Shown here one piece after another: positions 49,076 through 61,089 of a DNA stretch of 64,000 nt (position 1 is the stretch's first letter; every line of letters starts with the position of its first letter). The translations under genes and the position numbers were made by a program. Source of the stretch: Elmis aenea (Eukaryota > Arthropoda > Insecta > Coleoptera > Elmidae); assembly GCA_947652605.1 (NCBI GenBank), contig OX393581.1, forward strand, positions 53,033,924 through 53,097,923, read 5' to 3'. The notes under the pieces were generated by a model. It saw only the letters and a program-made list of their open reading frames with translations. It was not told the DNA's origin and made no database searches.

Positions 49076-51062
49076 GTATGTTATGCGTTTTTTTTAACTT
49101 GCTACTGTCTGCCATTAGTTGATTGTTTGTCACCTTTTGTCGGCAAGCCTGGTTAAAGATACCAAGCTATTATATTTTGGTTAGAATTTGTGTAGTTATA
49201 TTGCGGTATTTTATATTTTCGATATATAAGAAATTAACGTCATTAATATGATTGCCTTATGTCCTGATCGCATAAGGACAATTCTACAATTATGGTTTTT
49301 GTCCTACTTCTGACATTCATGATGAAATTTTCTTCATGGGAATCATGAAATGTACATAATTTTAATATGTTTAATAATGTTAATTACTGGTCACCTTCAA
49401 TTATAAATTTACTATGATTTAAAGAAATTATAAGTGGAAGAATCAAAATAGAAGTTTTAATAATGCCTATTTAAGATATTAAAAAACGACATTGATGATT
49501 TCAAAAATGAATATTAATTTTTTAATAAACACTAATGCAACTTATTAATTTAGTTATTTTTTGTTTGTTTCATTAATACAAATTACAATTAATTTGGAGC
49601 GTCAGTAAATTAAAATTTAGTGAAAACAATAGAAATGCATTCCTGTTGCAAAAAAGTTTCATTGTGAACGCAGGAATCAAATGGTTTACTTTATATGCAA
49701 AAAGGTTTGATTTAAAATAACTTTTTCTAAAGGATCTTTTATAAAACTGCTACTTTAACCTTTTTTTAATGTGGCAACCTTAATTAATGTAGTTAAAAGC
49801 TCGTGTACAGATTTTTTTACAATTTAAAATTTACTTATGGGTAAAAAAGGTGAAAAATATCGGGATCTGAAAATCGATTGTGCGTTTTCTGTTACATCGA
49901 GGACACAAAAGAATTTTCCCAAACAAACTATACGCCACCACAACCAACAGTTCGATAAGAAAGGCCGGTCTTGAAAATAGAATAGATGTTAGTATCATAA
50001 AAGAATAAATTAACCGCCGTTGCTATGCGAATATCGGATAATTTTCAATCGAATCAGATTTGATAAATGGCGCAAAGAGCATCGATTGTGTCTGGTGTAT
50101 TATTTATCGAACGCCGCCGCTGATAAGGCGAGTGTAAGAGGCATAATGAGCCGCGCTATAATATTATCGGCTCATCCGGCCTCTAGCGGCCGATAAGCCG
50201 CGGCAGTGCGAGATTTCGCAGTGGATCCGTCGACAATTCCATTAATTTAACGCGCTCGGCGATGAAACTCCCACAGACGAGCTATTATTGCAGAGAGAAG
50301 GCAATTAAACGAATACTTTTCTTAATTAGTTTCCAGTTTTACACGCCGTTTTAAATATTAATATCGAGTTTGTAAAGTTCAGCACTTGACACGATGTTAA
50401 TGTGACACGTCGCGTCCCCTCGGAGACCCTGATGTTTGCAACATCGGTCTTTACGTGTCAGTCATCGCGAGTTCCCGACAAGCTTATTCCATTAGGTTGG
50501 GCCCCTCTGGTCCGATCTGTTGCACCGGGCCAACACCGACCGCCAACCTCGTATACACCATCCCTGGTATTCGACTTATAGACGCGTTATTGTTGTTGGT
50601 AACAAGGTCGTCTGTCTGCGCGAAGACACTCCCGCTAATTTGCAATAACACAAAAAAAAAACGAACGACGCGCGTTTAAAATTATTCTCGGATAAACAGT
50701 GTGACACTGTAGTAGTTGGTACTTACATAAAAAAAACTACCGTACATATTGATTTAAACGTTCAACACAGTCCCTTCTTCATTAACATATGCTTAACATC
50801 CTTCAGCCAGTAATGAAAAATATTTTTAAATGCCTTTTGTTGCAGTTTTTCGTCATTTTAACGCAAAAACAAATCTATTTAGAAATTATGACATGACGAA
50901 AATCTTTGAACGGTACAAAACCGTGGAAATTATAACTTATAAGTATAACTCAAATGATGTGGCTCAAATATGCATGCGAGAGCGAATTCTTATATAATCT
51001 ACCTAGCCGTGAAATAACACGTGGGAGAACCAAAACAAATTATTTTTCTATCTCCATAAGCG
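49076..51062. other. Intron-like DNA with a GC-rich patch
   Basis: The sequence begins at the donor of the candidate exon. The part 50040-50680 is GC-richer with homeodomain-like TAAT/ATTA strings and looks like conserved non-coding DNA. No coding exon established. Confidence 0.35.
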
Positions 51063-51183
51063 GACGTGTCTCAAGCGTTTGATAAGGTCTGGCATACGGG
51101 TCCCCTTTATAAAATCAAAAAACAATTGCCTCATACCATCTACGAAGTATTAAAATCTTACATTAGCGAGAGACACTTCCAGG
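51063..51183 (+). pseudogene. Jockey-like reverse transcriptase fragment
   Basis: The plus strand encodes VSQAFDKVWHTGPLYKIKKQ followed by YEVLKSYISERHFQV. This is RT domain motif A and the following helix of Jockey-clade non-LTR retrotransposons, in which the first D of D-V-S-x-A-F-D-K-V-W is a catalytic aspartate (here just upstream, in ADVSQ). Upstream sequence is degraded. The frame is cut off abruptly by the (ATT)n tail of the opposite-strand I-like copy C, so that element inserted into this fragment or landed beside it. Confidence 0.7.
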
Positions 51184-51580
51184 TATTATTATTATTATTT
51201 CCACGGTGGTGGTCCTTTTTCGGGTTCCTGTACTGCGTCCTATTGGTCTATTGTACCCTCTGGTGATAGCCCCTTAAAGAAATCCTGTGTTTTTGAAAAA
51301 CTCCAGGATTTTCTTTAAGGGTGTTTTTCTTCTCTTCTGGATAGGTTTTTTCCATCCCTAGAAGTCTACGCCGATAGGGTGTTAAGCCTTCACACTGGCA
51401 TATGACGTGAAGCGGAGTTTCTTCTTCTTCTTCTTCACCACATCCTCTGTATATATAGGTCTCTGAGAACCCTATTATGTAGAAGTGTTTGTTTAGCCCA
51501 CAGTGTCCTGTGACGAGTCCTGTGGCTGCTCTGATTTCTACTCTACTCAGCATTTTTTCTGTCTTTTCATTAGAGACCTC
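51184..51580 (-). mobile_element. I-like non-LTR retrotransposon 3' end, copy C
   Basis: Starting from an (ATT)n tail at 51184-51200, the minus strand carries the same 3' UTR and C-terminal coding sequence as the other copies, including IRAATGLVTGHCGLNKH and the cysteine tail with an expanded EEEEE run (a CTT microsatellite at 51420-51437). Homology fades at about 51580, where the copy is 5' truncated. It sits directly against, and in opposite orientation to, the Jockey-like RT fragment that ends at 51183. Confidence 0.75.
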
Positions 51581-54500
51581 GATCTGATAACACCAAATCT
51601 TAAATTTTTCGAAACCATGTCACAGTTCTTGTCTTAACTGGTCGACCTGATTTTGGATCAACCCCCAGCTAAACTGCTTGGGCCAAAATTTTACTGGGAA
51701 TAAAGATGGCGCTTCACATTCATACACGTTGGTCATTCTTTGATGGATAACTTTTGACCCCTGTAAGAAATTTTAATAAACTTTGAATTTGAAGTTTAAT
51801 TTCACTAATTTTTTTTAGAAAAAATTGTAGAGAACACTTCAGACACTTTTCTTTTCTGGTTTAAAATGTCACAGCTAATTTATAGCATTTTTATTGTACG
51901 TAAATCTAAAAAAAAAATCGAATTTCCAACACGTTTGGAATTAATTAACTACATGAATATGTGCCTACAAAATTAACAGTATAGCATGTTCTTGGTTAGG
52001 TGTGCTTTTAGCTTGGAAGTTTCTATTTTTGCATTTACTGTTTTTGAAAATGAATAGTTTATTATTCGTCAAACATTTTTAAATTAAAAATCTTGCGTGG
52101 GTCCTTATTTTTAATATCTGAAATAAGAAAATGATAGCTATCTAAAATAACAGCAACTTGCTAGTATTAGGTTACTGTTTTTACAATGTACATGCTTTTA
52201 AAAATTCATTTTTTATAACCCGTGCGTAAGTTTGACGAGGTTGCTAGCAAAGGTCAACAAATGAAAATTAGTGGACACTGATTATGAAAACTGAAACAAA
52301 ATTTGTGTATCAGTGTGATGTTATCTGCGAAAAAACAATAATTAGTTTTGCATGAAAACACTCAAAAAACAAATGAACGCGGCTCGTTTGAAATAATTCG
52401 CGATAAACAGTTGAATATCAGAATTTAACGTAATTGTTATTTAAAAAACACCGTTTAAGTAGACAAAAACAACCAAAAATAGATAATCTGCGCGCCTTCG
52501 ACGGCTCCCATTGGGCGTAGTGTGCTTTCTCCGCCAATCCTGGCACGGGCCGGTCTCTAGAGACCGACACCGCGCACTCCGGACTCCGGGCACAGTCAAC
52601 ACTTTATCGCAACTCCAACAGTTCGCGTGCGGACTCAGTTCGGGTCAGGCGATTTCAGCATTTGCCGCTCCACATACGCCATCGCGAGCCGTATCATGAT
52701 TTCACCACGGCCGAGCTCTGATCATCCCCGATTGTGACAATGCCCAACTACCACGAGCGAAAATATTAGGTTTTATTATTGACGAACTTTATTAAAACAA
52801 TCGAGGCTCGAGCACGTGGACGTGCTCCGGAAACATGTGTTGACTTTTACCCAGCAAGATGCGTGCCACAACATGCTGCTTCCTTCTCATCACGCTCTTC
52901 TACAACGGTACGTGGTTATTTCAGTATTGTCGAATCCAAAAATATTTTAAAACTATTCTTTGCGTCCATTTTTACGTATGGCGAAAGATCGCGAATTTTT
53001 GTTAAACGAAAATTCGACAGATTTACACGTTTCGAGTTTCCCCAAACACGTTTGGATTATTTGTTGCGATAACGCTTGTGTGTTTGTGTGTATGCGCCCG
53101 ACGGTATAACAACATTTTTGAAATCAGTTACTAATAGAGCCCTAAGCAGTACATTAAAAACCGCCTAAGTTTACTTGATAGCCCAAATAATAACTTATAT
53201 GCAAGGTTTTAAGTTTGCACGTTAATGCAAAATTACAGAGAAACGGTAATAGATAAAAATATTGTTTACATTGAAATTTAGTTTTTATTAGAGCCTACCA
53301 TCAATCTATTTATTCTAAAAAGTTTTGAACTACAGAAGTATTTATTAAGCCAAAATTATGATTCAATTTTTCTCTGAAACGACCCCTATGATTTTTGAAA
53401 ATATGTGTATGTGTTACAGAGTTTGATTTTCTTGCTATTATTTTGTTTGTTTTTACTCTCTCGACGATAACCGAAATGCCTGGAGCGCCAACTTAATTTT
53501 TTTTGTATTCAAACATAAAATGCATGACTTGTCAACTTTAGGGATGCTTTAGTTGTTCGTTTGTCGGAAACATTAGTATAAAATCAAACGTCATTTTGAC
53601 ACATGTCATTTACGTTATATTGACAGATGTCATTCACAATAATGAGGTTAATTAGAATGCCCGAAGTGTCACCGTAAACTTTTTATACTTACAAACACAC
53701 GCGATGTACGGCGAAAGTCATTTGGTGGCTAGGCTAGTTTATTAATTCTGTTTTAATCTCGGTTTCCGTTAATCTACCGTGATGAGTACACTGGATTCAT
53801 TTAATACTGCCGGTGCGAATTTCCAAATCGTCGCAATAATTTTTAATGTATTCCTCTAGCTTCTGTTTCATGTTTATTTATTCACTGTGGGTTTGTAGAC
53901 TCATTAATATCAGGTTTGCATGCGAATAAGCTGTAAACCTCACGCGACTTTGTCCAGATTAATCATGTGTCATTCTTTTTGTAAAAAAAAGTCAGTGCCG
54001 CAAAAAACTGCGCGAATATCGTTGCAAAAAAAATTTGGATCGAAAGCGCGAATTTTTTAATAACTTATCACGCGTTTCTGTAATATTAAAACTTTTGACC
54101 GGAAGTGGATTAAAACTTCTCGAAGTTACTTATTGACTGTTTAAAACACACAACCAATTTGGGATTTTGGCGAAAAAATTCGTGACGTAATCCGCGCCCT
54201 TAAAGAAACCCCGCTAAAAATTCCACAGCCTGCTAATGAGCTGTCCGGCTGTTATATTCCCGCTCTTAAAAATCACAACGTCGTCGGAGAAAATAACTTT
54301 TCCTCCGCTTTTATTCAAAACTTAAAGTTGACGAAATTTTAAAATTCTCGTAATATTAACGCTCATTAAATGGCTCGTCGTAACGAAAATAGTTTATCAA
54401 AAGCTAGCGTTTGAGATGAGTTTATTCCCCTTGTCGTCAAAATCGTTTAAAATGATGCGGATAACTAAATCCTGCGGACGAAACATATGTTCATTTCATA

Positions 54501-54833
54501 TGAAACAATGGAAAAGAAACAAAAGCAATATATGCGTTGGAAATGTAGAATTTTAAATATCAGCAAAGTTTTATAATACAACGTTTCCAAAGTTTACGAT
54601 GCTAACAGCGATTGTTTCTTTGTATGATTTGTTCGAATCTAATCGTTTAAATTGTGCTTTATATTATACAATAAGTTTAATTGCGAGTGGTTGACCAACT
54701 TATAAAAATCCGTGCGTCGAATTTCAATGATTAACAAATGTCAATAATTACCAAAAGCTTCTCATAATTGACCAAACAAAAAAATTAGAGTAATACGCTA
54801 AAATAACTATTATTCATCTATCAAATTGTGTTA
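51581..54833. other. Unique DNA, no gene established
   Basis: It contains the GC-rich island at 52490-52740 and a 97-codon plus frame at 52779-53072 without a domain. The remainder is AT-rich and unremarkable. Confidence 0.35.
52490..52740. promoter_or_regulatory. GC-rich island, possible promoter or conserved element
   Basis: This is the most GC- and CpG-rich patch in the window, in sharp contrast with the flanking AT-rich DNA. It contains GGTCTCTAGAGACC, a perfect 14 bp palindrome at about 52552, and ACTCAGTTCGG, an initiator-like string at about 52631. Frames across it show no family. A donor-like ACGGTACGT follows at about 52905. Confidence 0.25.
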
Positions 54834-54841
54834 CGTAGTTC

Positions 54842-54997
54842 CATGGGCAAACGGGGCACTTGCCCCCCCTGGGATCGAGTAAAAATAGTACTTGTAAAAT
54901 CAAATCATAAAAATTAAAAGTTAAATTAAAATTTATATATATTATTATTCGTCTCTATGCTTTGCTCCCCCTGGAAAATTTTCTGCGGACGCCCATG
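54842..54997. mobile_element. Short MITE with perfect 8 bp target duplication
   Basis: CGTAGTTC is present at 54834-54841 and again at 54998-55005, flanking a 156 bp insert with 7 bp inverted ends CATGGGC/GCCCATG. Internal sequence near both ends is C/G-rich (a GCCCCCCC run and CTCCCCCTGG). An 8 bp duplication suggests hAT-type transposition, although the terminal CATGGGC is not the usual CAG start. The perfect duplication implies a recent event. Confidence 0.65.
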
Positions 54998-55258
54998 CGT
55001 AGTTCGTACCCACTGTTGTGGTAAGTTAATTTTGTTTAAATTGAGTAGCTAACTAACACGGGCACAATACCCGGCTCCTCCACCATAAATTTTTAACTGA
55101 GTTTGTAACCTAAAAATAGAATCAAAACTTTCACCGGTAAAAAATTATTCATTCTAACAAAAACACGGTTAACAATTTTATTACATGATAACAATTTTTT
55201 AATTTTAATACGAATTATATTTTTCTTCGAGCACTAATGTAAATGACTTACCGTACAG

Positions 55259-55442
55259 CCTGCACGCATAGTAAGTGAGTCCTTACGCACGGTAAGCAAG
55301 AAGCACAGCTTTTTAAAGAAATGATCAAAGTAGACTCACCTTAAACATCTCCTGCATGCCTAGTAAGTGAGTTATAACGCACGGTAAGCAAAACGCGCAC
55401 TTGTCTAGAAATGTCAAAGTGGGCTTGTGTTTATGAGCCCAA
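55259..55442 (+). repeat. Tandem duplication, 92 bp unit
   Basis: CCTGCA(C/T)GC(A/C)TAGTAAGTGAGT begins units at 55259 and 55351; both continue ACGCACGGTAAGCA and an AAATG.TCAAAGT block. On the minus strand the second unit's start lies next to AAGGTGAGT, a splice-donor-like string that is probably coincidental. Confidence 0.55.
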
Positions 55443-55623
55443 AAACCGTTAAAATCGTATGTATTATGTGATCGTAGAAAAAGTAAGCTTTATAACACGA
55501 GTTGTAAAGTGGAAATACGAGTCTTCTTGCGCAACTCTTCCAGATGTGCGTAATATGCTTCTTACAACTCTTCGTATGTAATAAACTATTATGTAGTGTT
55601 TGGCTAATTATTTTACATTTATA

Positions 55624-57695
55624 CAGGGCACACCAAATAACATTTTTAGATGGGTAATTAGCTTATTATAAGAGTTACAGGTTTGCTTGAATAAGATGAA
55701 TTATTTTTTAGGAGAGAAGCTACAATCTCTTTTTTAAAAGTACAAAATTCTTCGTATTTCAGAAGTTATCGCAAAAAATTATGAAAACGTTGAATTCTTT
55801 TTTCTTTCATAACTGTTCTGTTTTAATTTTTAATCATATAATCAATCATATTATTGTACCTTGTTAAGATACCTTTTTATTTAGAATATGACTATTATTT
55901 TAGATTTTTTTTATCACTCTCCATGTTTGAGATAATTCCCCCGATTTTATTTTTTCCTAGGAGCTCTCAAGTTGGTTTTGAAAAAGTTGAATGTGCTTTT
56001 TTCACTCTTTATAATGAAATATCACTTGTCATATTTATTTAAATAAATATAAATCAGGGGTTTGGAGCAGTACAATTTTTTAATTGCCCCGCTCCAGCTC
56101 CGATCCAGCATCAAAATGCGTGCTCCAGCTCCGCTCCATGCTCCAAATATTTATAAAAAAAAGTTTTTTGATTAAAAAAGTGGTTTTTAAATAAAAAGTT
56201 TTAATTTTATCGGATATGTAGAAATTGGTCAAAAATAACAATATTTGCACCTAACAACCAATGAAGTTAAATGTTTGAAAAAACAAATTCTTGATCTTTA
56301 AAAACGTTGAAAAACAGAAAAAAGTAGTTGTTCTTTTAAATTGTAGGTACTTACATAACAAACTGGAGCAGTGGAGCAATCAAAATTATTTGCTCCGGAC
56401 TCCGCTCCTGCTCCGGGCAAAACAAAACAAACAACAATTTATAAAAATAGACATGGCAACTGATATTTAGGCTTTTAAGAAATAATGAAATAATAGTTAT
56501 ATTCCTCATAAAAAAGCACCTTAGAGAAAGTACGCAAAATGACAAAACTATTAAATTTTCATTTGAAATCATAAGTTTTCCACTTACTCATGGGGTTTTT
56601 CGATTAGGTTTTTCTGTTTGATGCAGCTTTCCTACAGTTTAGTTAATATCCTAAAATATCCACCTAAAAACGATTATAATAGAGTTATTCAAACTCGCGT
56701 ATCGGTGGTATATAATGAAATTTTCCGATGCGAACCATACAGTATTAAATTTCCCAAACTAACCTGGTTTTAAACAAAATTATGTTTGTTTTATATTATG
56801 TTTTATCTATAAATCCATAGATACTTTAAAACGGTTTGAAAATTAATTAGGAACATGCATTTATAACTCCGCTAATTCTACAGTTCGAACGTACCAACAA
56901 ACTTTTATTTACAACATGCATAGAGCTCTGACCCAATTAAAAAAGTAACATTTTAAGCTTTACAAACGAATTAAATTATGCATTTAATCTATCAAGCTGG
57001 AATATGATGACACAACACTAGATACAATTAAATAACGGCGCATCCACAGTTAGTTTCTCTATGTACATCTAGCAAATACTATTATGTTACGGATGAAATC
57101 TAATTTAGCAGCAAAACACACAATAATTCAATTTTAATCACAAAGTGCGCTTTCATATTGTCTTTATAATGCTTAATTAATGTGTTTTTGTTCCGTCTGA
57201 GCACTTGAAATAAATTTAATTCAAAAACGTAATAAATATTTATGAAAGGTGAACAAAGTGCCAAATGCAGGTATAATTTAGCTGTTTTAATGTACTAAAA
57301 AAATCGAAAGTACTTTGTCTTCAATTCCTTTTTTCAGTTATTAAATTTTATTAGGCCAAAAGTATTTTCAGTTTAGAAAGGTTGAGATAAAACTCAAAAT
57401 ACTCCAAGTAACTTTTATTTCTGTATATAAGATCAAAAATAAAAAGTGATTAAAAATATCTAAGATAATAGTTATATTCTACATAAAATGATTAAGACAA
57501 AAAAGTTATGAGAGAAAAAAGAAATTCGACATTTTCATATTTTTTGTTATAACATCTAAAGCAAGAGAAATTTTGTACTTTTAAAATTGATTGTGGCTTT
57601 TTCATACTTGGGAATAATTCATTTAATTTAAGCAAACCTGTATCTATTATAATAAATCAGCTTTCCATACTGGAAATGTAATCTGGGACACCCTG
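55624..57695. mobile_element. Large TA-flanked inverted-repeat (foldback) element
   Basis: The left arm (55624-~55925) and right arm (~57400-57695) are inverted copies of about 300 bp, diverged but colinear. Shared blocks include CAGGTTTGCTT, AATGAATTATT, TTTTAAAAGTACAAAA and ATATGACTATTAT-type stretches. The outer ends are CAGGGCACAC and CACCCTG, each bordered by TA (55622-55623; 57696-57697). The ~1.5 kb interior has no transposase and holds a GCTCC-rich patch at 56055-56420. It may be one foldback element, or two insertions of one family facing each other. Confidence 0.6.
56055..56420. repeat. GCTCC-rich subterminal repeats, possible nested hAT-like remnant
   Basis: This stretch starts CAGGGGTTTGGAGCAG and contains many GCTCC/GGAGC pentamers: forward-type clusters at 56090-56145 (GCTCCAGCTCCGCTCC) and further ones at 56364-56418 (GGAGCAGTGGAGC, GCTCCGGACTCCGCTCC). 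Repeated short subterminal motifs next to a CAGGG-type end are common in hAT elements. The matching far end GCTCCAAACCCCTG is absent, so the element is incomplete or I have misjudged its extent. Confidence 0.4.
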
Positions 57696-58830
57696 TATAT
57701 GGGGGATGTATATATCCATTTTTTTTAAAGTTCGTTTCACAATTTTTACTCTTCTGCATTTATATCTCACTAAAATTCTCTTGTATTTGCGTCACTTAAC
57801 TGTCACATGTAAGTTGTCACGCGATTTTCACGTTTAGGGCGTCTGTAAATAATTATTTGTACCTAATTGTGTTAGTTCTAGTCGTTTAGAATTACCGAAT
57901 AGCTATTTTTGGCGACAATACGTATAATTTCTGTAAACAGTTTCGTAAGCTCCGTTTAGCGATGTATTCTTCACGTTTATTAAACTTTAGTTTAAGGGAA
58001 GTGTATTTCGATAAAAACAATGAAAAATACATCAATTTGAATTAATCTTGCATTAAAATGTTTTGTTTCAACATATAAGCTTAATTGAAGGCGAACATTC
58101 TTCTGTTCATGTTAAAAATAGTTTTATTAAGCACTTACTTTAATGATCTTGTTGTTTGATGTTTAACCTTCGGCGCATAAATGTTTCCTTGAATTAATAA
58201 TAACTAAACTAAGTTCTATATTTCCTAGATATAAAATTTTTATTGCATGAACATGATCTTACTTTACTATTATGACTTAATTTTATAACGTTGTTTCGGT
58301 GCTTCGACATTTTGGGTGCTAGGCACGCCACTTCACGGTTTCTGATGCTCAGTTCACTCAAAATCATGTAAGGGAATGCTGTACCGTTTCATATATTTAC
58401 ACAGAGGGTCTTACACGTTGTAATTTAAGTAAAATTTAAGTTTGAAGTACATAAATAATGTATTTTATTATGTAAGATTGACAGGTAAAACCTTTACAAG
58501 ATACTATCTGTTTTAAAAAGTGTGTAATAAGGTAAAAAAAGGCTAGTTTAGTTTGTGAAAAGCAAAATATTACCAAGCCTTCTTGCATGTAAAAAGGTCT
58601 CCTGGTGGTAAGAACAAGCCCATCACCTAAAGCTCTAACCTGGAGGACTAAAACAGTACAAGAAGTATCGCAGACGATAATAGTCACAAAAGTATTGGGG
58701 TAGGATTACAGTATCACCCCATATTGTTAAAAATCTATTTAGAAGGAGTCCTAGAAGACTGGAACAAAATGCGCAAACCTATGAGTGTATCCAAGCAATG
58801 TATAGCTTGTATTTTGCTGAAAGCTAGGTT
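57696..58830. other. No gene seen
   Basis: AT-rich DNA between the first foldback element and I-like copy D. Confidence 0.45.
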
Positions 58831-58840
58831 ATCTTGGCGG

Positions 58841-59294
58841 CATAATGCTCGTTGAAAAAAAAATGCAGTACAAGCCTATTCTAGGGCTATCTTGCCAATG
58901 GTCTCCAAAGAAAAGACAGAAGAAATGCTCAGGATGAGCAGATTAAACATTAGAGCAACCACAGGACTCGTCACAAGACACTGTGGGCTAAACAAACACT
59001 TCTACATAATAGGGCTCTTAGAGACCGGTATATGCAGAGGATGTGGTGAAGAAGAAGAAACTCCTCTTCACGAATTATGCCAGTGTGAAGGATTCACACC
59101 CTATCGGCGTAGACTTCTAGGGATGGAAAAAGCCAACCAAGAAGAGTTAAGAAAAACACCCTTAAAGAAAATCCTGTAGTTTTCCAAAAACACATTACTT
59201 CTTTAAGGCGCTATCACCAGAGGGTGCAATAGACCAATAGGTCGGAGTACGGGAACCCGAAAGGGGACCACCTCCACGAAAATAATAATAAAAC
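58841..59294 (+). mobile_element. I-like non-LTR retrotransposon 3' end, copy D, with target duplication
   Basis: A plus-strand copy of the family, 5' truncated. Residues in the 58892-59179 frame include TRHCGLNKHFYIIG, then CRGCGEEEETPLHELCQCEG, a C-x2-C...H...C zinc-type tail typical of I/R1/Jockey-class proteins. The 3' UTR ends in an (AAT)n tail at about 59279-59294. The sequence ATCTTGGCGG occurs at 58831-58840, just before the truncation point, and again at 59295-59304, just after the tail, giving a perfect 10 bp target-site duplication. This fixes both ends and marks target-primed insertion. Confidence 0.85.
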
Positions 59295-59337
59295 ATCTTG
59301 GCGGAAGGTGAGATAGACAGTCTGTTCTACAAAATGG

Positions 59338-60087
59338 GCCCAAGAGTTATATGGCGAAACGTCATATATTCTCCTACTTCTGTTGCAGTTAGATTATGTA
59401 AGTCAATAAGGACTACATTTTAAAATTATTTTCAAACATACAGGGTGCTCCAAAAATCAGTGGCATATCAAAGTTATACTTTTTCTTATGAAACACCCTG
59501 TATATTTTTATATTTTTAAATTCCTCTTCAAATTTACTTCAAAAAATGTATAAGGTTATACGGGTTTAAAGTCAACAGTATTCGTGAAAATTGCATTTTC
59601 ATGAAAACACAGTACCTACTTTCAAAAATTTTCAACATTTAAAAACTTTGAAAAGTCTGAAGAAATTCGCTTGGAGATTAGATTGGCAATAGATTATTAA
59701 ACACTTTGCACAACGTACATTTTAAAAATATTATTCAGAGCGTTTTTTTACGCTTGGTCAAACTTGTGCAACTTTAAACATCGATAACTAATTTTTTTTT
59801 TAAATATAACACCCTAGATTTTTTTACAGTCTTATAGAAAATTTAATTGTCTTTCGAAAACATATAACCTTATACATTTTTTGAAGTATATTTGAAGAGG
59901 AATTTGAAAATATAAAAATATACAGGTTGTTCCATAATAAAAAGTATAACTTTGATATGCCACTCATTTTTGGAGCACCCTGTATGTTTAAAAATATTTT
60001 TTAATGTAGCCCTTATTGACTTACATAACCTAACTGCAACAGAAGTTGGAGAATATAATTATGCCGTTTCGTCATAAAACTCTAGGG
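59338..60087. mobile_element. Foldback element with ~223 bp inverted arms
   Basis: Arms 59338-59560 and 59863-60087 are inverted copies with high identity. Inside them, 59441-59560 and 59863-59982 form an especially clear 120 bp pair starting CAGGGTGCTCCAAAAA and flanked by TA on both sides (59439-59440; 59983-59984). So either the mobile unit is the inner 542 bp, or the whole palindrome moves. The ~300 bp centre resembles 21860-22200. No coding sequence. Confidence 0.7.
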
Positions 60088-61089
60088 TGTTGAGAAACAG
60101 GAAAAAATGTACAGCTGATGGACACAGAAATACACAAGTACTTAGGTGCTACTCTATCATCAACTTATATAAGTTTTGTTGAATTGCTTTCTCTATGGTG
60201 GTCGTTGCTACGTCAATTTTATGTTCATAAATAGATAATTAACAGCGAAGAGAACCAATTTTTGAAATTAACTTTACATTAATCCAGAAGAAAAGTCTTG
60301 TTTTATGTACCAAAGTAAATAAGTGATTTTTAAATACTGTGGTGTTAATTAAATTTAAAATTGATTGCCTAGATTCGGAGTGAAAATTGTCAAGAACACA
60401 ATTTCACAGTTCGTTCTTGTTTACTTCAATCATGCTAATAAACTTCATGCCAAACAGAAATAAAAATAATGTACACTCGTTGTTATTCATTGTTGCCGCG
60501 CGAAATGTGTTACTTTAAAAATGAATTCGTATTTGTGATTGTGTTTTATTCAGCACAACCAGGAATTGATTTTACCATTACCGTGGATTATTGACGCCGA
60601 TAAAATAGTTTACCATTGCTGTATGTAGATTATCTGTCGTTAACGTTTTGTTTATTATAATTGTATATAAGGGTTGGTGGTTCATGCGGTTACTAGGGTG
60701 AAAATGTTGGTTGTGTTTGCTCCTAATGTTGAATTTGGGCCAGACATTACGGCCTGGATCAGCGGTTCTTGTGTTGTATATTATGATATTTATCTGTGTT
60801 TATTAATGATTGGAGCAAATTTTAATGTATGCAGTATAGGCCAATGATCGTAACTTCGCTTACCTAAAAATCCGAATTGTAATTTCGTGATCGTGTTTAC
60901 TAACTTTATTAAATCATTGTAATTTTTCCCCAGAGGTCAGCCGCTCCGGCTACAGATTCATTTAGAACCCTTCGCGTTTCCTAAATTGTGATTTGATTAC
61001 CAAAAATTAACTTTTATTTTTGTAGCGGTTTACATTTTTTAAGATTGTAATTGGAAGTGTTTTAACTTAAATTGGAATGCGGATTTTTT
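60088..61089. other. No gene established
   Basis: An acceptor-like AATTTTTCCCCAG ends at 60933 and is followed by 16 open codons to a stop at 60982; an acceptor-like GTTTTATTCAG ends near 60553. Neither leads to a convincing exon. Confidence 0.3.

Noticed and set aside
55330..55345. Minus-strand AAGGTGAGT splice donor-like string
   Set aside because: It lies within a 92 bp tandem duplication and is not preceded by an open exon.
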